This document shows, piece by piece, positions 63,027 through 64,000 of a stretch of 64,000 nt of DNA. The position numbers were made by a program, and so were the translations under genes. The first letter of the stretch is position 1. Every line of letters starts with the position of its first letter. Below the pieces are notes generated by a model. The model was given only the letters and a program-made list of their open reading frames with translations. It was not told where the DNA came from and made no database searches. The DNA comes from Croceifilum oryzae (lineage in GTDB: Bacteria > Bacillota > Bacilli > Thermoactinomycetales > Thermoactinomycetaceae), in contig NZ_JAUSUV010000006.1 of the NCBI RefSeq assembly GCF_030814315.1, positions 62,001 through 126,000 of the forward strand, given 5' to 3'.

Positions 63027-64000
63027 TTATGATTTGCTATAACGTAACACAGGTTTCCTTGCAGCGGTTACTTCGTCCAGTCGTCTGACAATCGTATGAT
63101 GAGGTGCTTCCTGTACGATTTCAGGTGTTTCTTCTGCCTCACGAGCGATTTGGATCATCGCGTCAATAAATTTATCTAATGTTTCCTTACTCTCTGTCTC
63201 GGTTGGCTCGATCATCAAGCATTCATCTACGATAAGCGGGAAGTAAATCGTAGGTGGGTGATAGCCAAAGTCTAAGAGGCGTTTCGCCATGTCCAAGGTA
63301 CGAACCCCTTGTTTCTTCTGGCGATTCCCCGATAGGACAAACTCATGCTTACAGTTCTGGGTAAACGGTACATCAAAATAAGGTGCTAAACGATGCATCA
63401 TATAGTTCGCATTCAACACGGCATATTCCGATACTTGCTTTAAGCCGTCTGGACCCATGGTGCGAATATACGTATAAGCACGAACTAAGATACCGAAATT
63501 TCCATAATACCCTTTGATTCGTCCGATTGATTGAGGCATGTCATGATCGAAGAAGTAGCTACCATCCTCACGCTGGCGAACCATTGGTTTCGGTAGATAT
63601 GGCATTAAATCTTTCTTTACACCTACTGGACCTGCACCAGGTCCCCCACCACCATGTGGAGTTGTAAAAGTTTTATGGAGATTTAAATGTACTACATCAA
63701 ATCCCATATCCCCCGGACGAGCATAGCCTAAGATCGCATTGGCATTTGCTCCATCATAATAGAGGAGTCCTCCTGCTTCATGTACTAAGTCTGCAATCAA
63801 TTTGATTTCTTCTTCAAATAGCCCAAGTGTATTGGGATTGGTCATCATCAGCGCCGCAGTATCGTTACCAAGAACTTCTTTTAATGCTTCTACATCGACT
63901 AGTCCCTTTTCATTGGAAGGGATTGTAATGGTTTCAAAGCCGGCCACAGTCGCGGAAGCTGGATTAGTACCATGAGCAGAGTCAGGCACGATCACCTTAT
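63027..64000 (-). CDS. gcvPB: Glycine dehydrogenase (decarboxylating) subunit 2, 5' end cut
   Basis: About 324 C-terminal residues; the first 160 or so lie beyond the window. [40 protein letters not shown], and [19 protein letters not shown] with the PLP Lys. P-protein beta chain of the glycine cleavage system. Confidence 0.97.
   Translation of the reverse strand, partial: KVIVPDSAHGTNPASATVAGFETITIPSNEKGLVDVEALKEVLGNDTAALMMTNPNTLGLFEEEIKLIADLVHEAGGLLYYDGANANAILGYARPGDMGFDVVHLNLHKTFTTPHGGGGPGAGPVGVKKDLMPYLPKPMVRQREDGSYFFDHDMPQSIGRIKGYYGNFGILVRAYTYIRTMGPDGLKQVSEYAVLNANYMMHRLAPYFDVPFTQNCKHEFVLSGNRQKKQGVRTLDMAKRLLDFGYHPPTIYFPLIVDECLMIEPTETESKETLDKFIDAMIQIAREAEETPEIVQEAPHHTIVRRLDEVTAARKPVLRYSKS

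Overview
The window comes from an endospore-forming Gram-positive bacterium of the Bacillales (Bacillota). It carries a gram-positive-type PolC, a complete spoIIIA operon, a gerA-type germinant receptor operon, a sulfolactate gene pair, and the Bacillus-like gcvPB / lipM / mntR / yqhO-yqhP-yqhQ / aroQ / yqhT / efp block. Moderate GC and the many TPR-XRE regulators would suit Thermoactinomycetaceae or a relative, but that family assignment is a guess. No rRNA, tRNA or CRISPR array was seen.

Layout. 1-2683: gerA-type operon on the minus strand (gerAA, gerAB and the first codons of gerAC). 2684-4404: a possible structured RNA, a small unknown gene and a macrodomain gene broken at a G tract. 4579-7675: a polytopic membrane protein and a MurA-like enolpyruvyl transferase. 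7733-10207: feoA-feoB plus a Cys-rich accessory protein behind a Fur box. 10571-14854: polC. 16292-26499: a large secreted RHS/YD-repeat polymorphic toxin with a Hint domain and an HNH-like toxin tip, followed by two immunity genes, one of them frameshifted.

26528-33929: an accessory region that looks like a decayed prophage or integrative element. It holds broken HTH-like, HNH, ArpU-like and PD-(D/E)XK-like genes and a serine recombinase tail. Embedded in it are an XRE-TPR regulator whose 3' end carries a strong internal ribosome site and a 13-residue tail, and two paralogous two-helix membrane proteins bracketed by a duplicated cassette encoding a tiny basic peptide. That cassette locus is the part least explained by known families.

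34245-39516: spoIIIAA-AH behind a sigma-E-like promoter. 39582-49851: a stretch lying between spoIIIA and efp, which are adjacent in Bacillus subtilis. It encodes DoxX, a second XRE-TPR regulator, two tandem glycosyltransferases, a zinc-ribbon protein, an MFS-ComA-ComB-DUF441 sulfolactate-type cluster, DegV and a prolyl-4-hydroxylase-like oxygenase. 49935-64000: the conserved yqh/gcv neighbourhood with inserted genes (PrcB-like, DivIVA-like, phosphoesterase, pseudokinase, ptsG, fadH-like), ending inside gcvPB.

Core genes are intact, while accessory genes show at least six frameshifts. This argues for real gene decay rather than general sequencing error, although several lie in homopolymers and need read-level confirmation.
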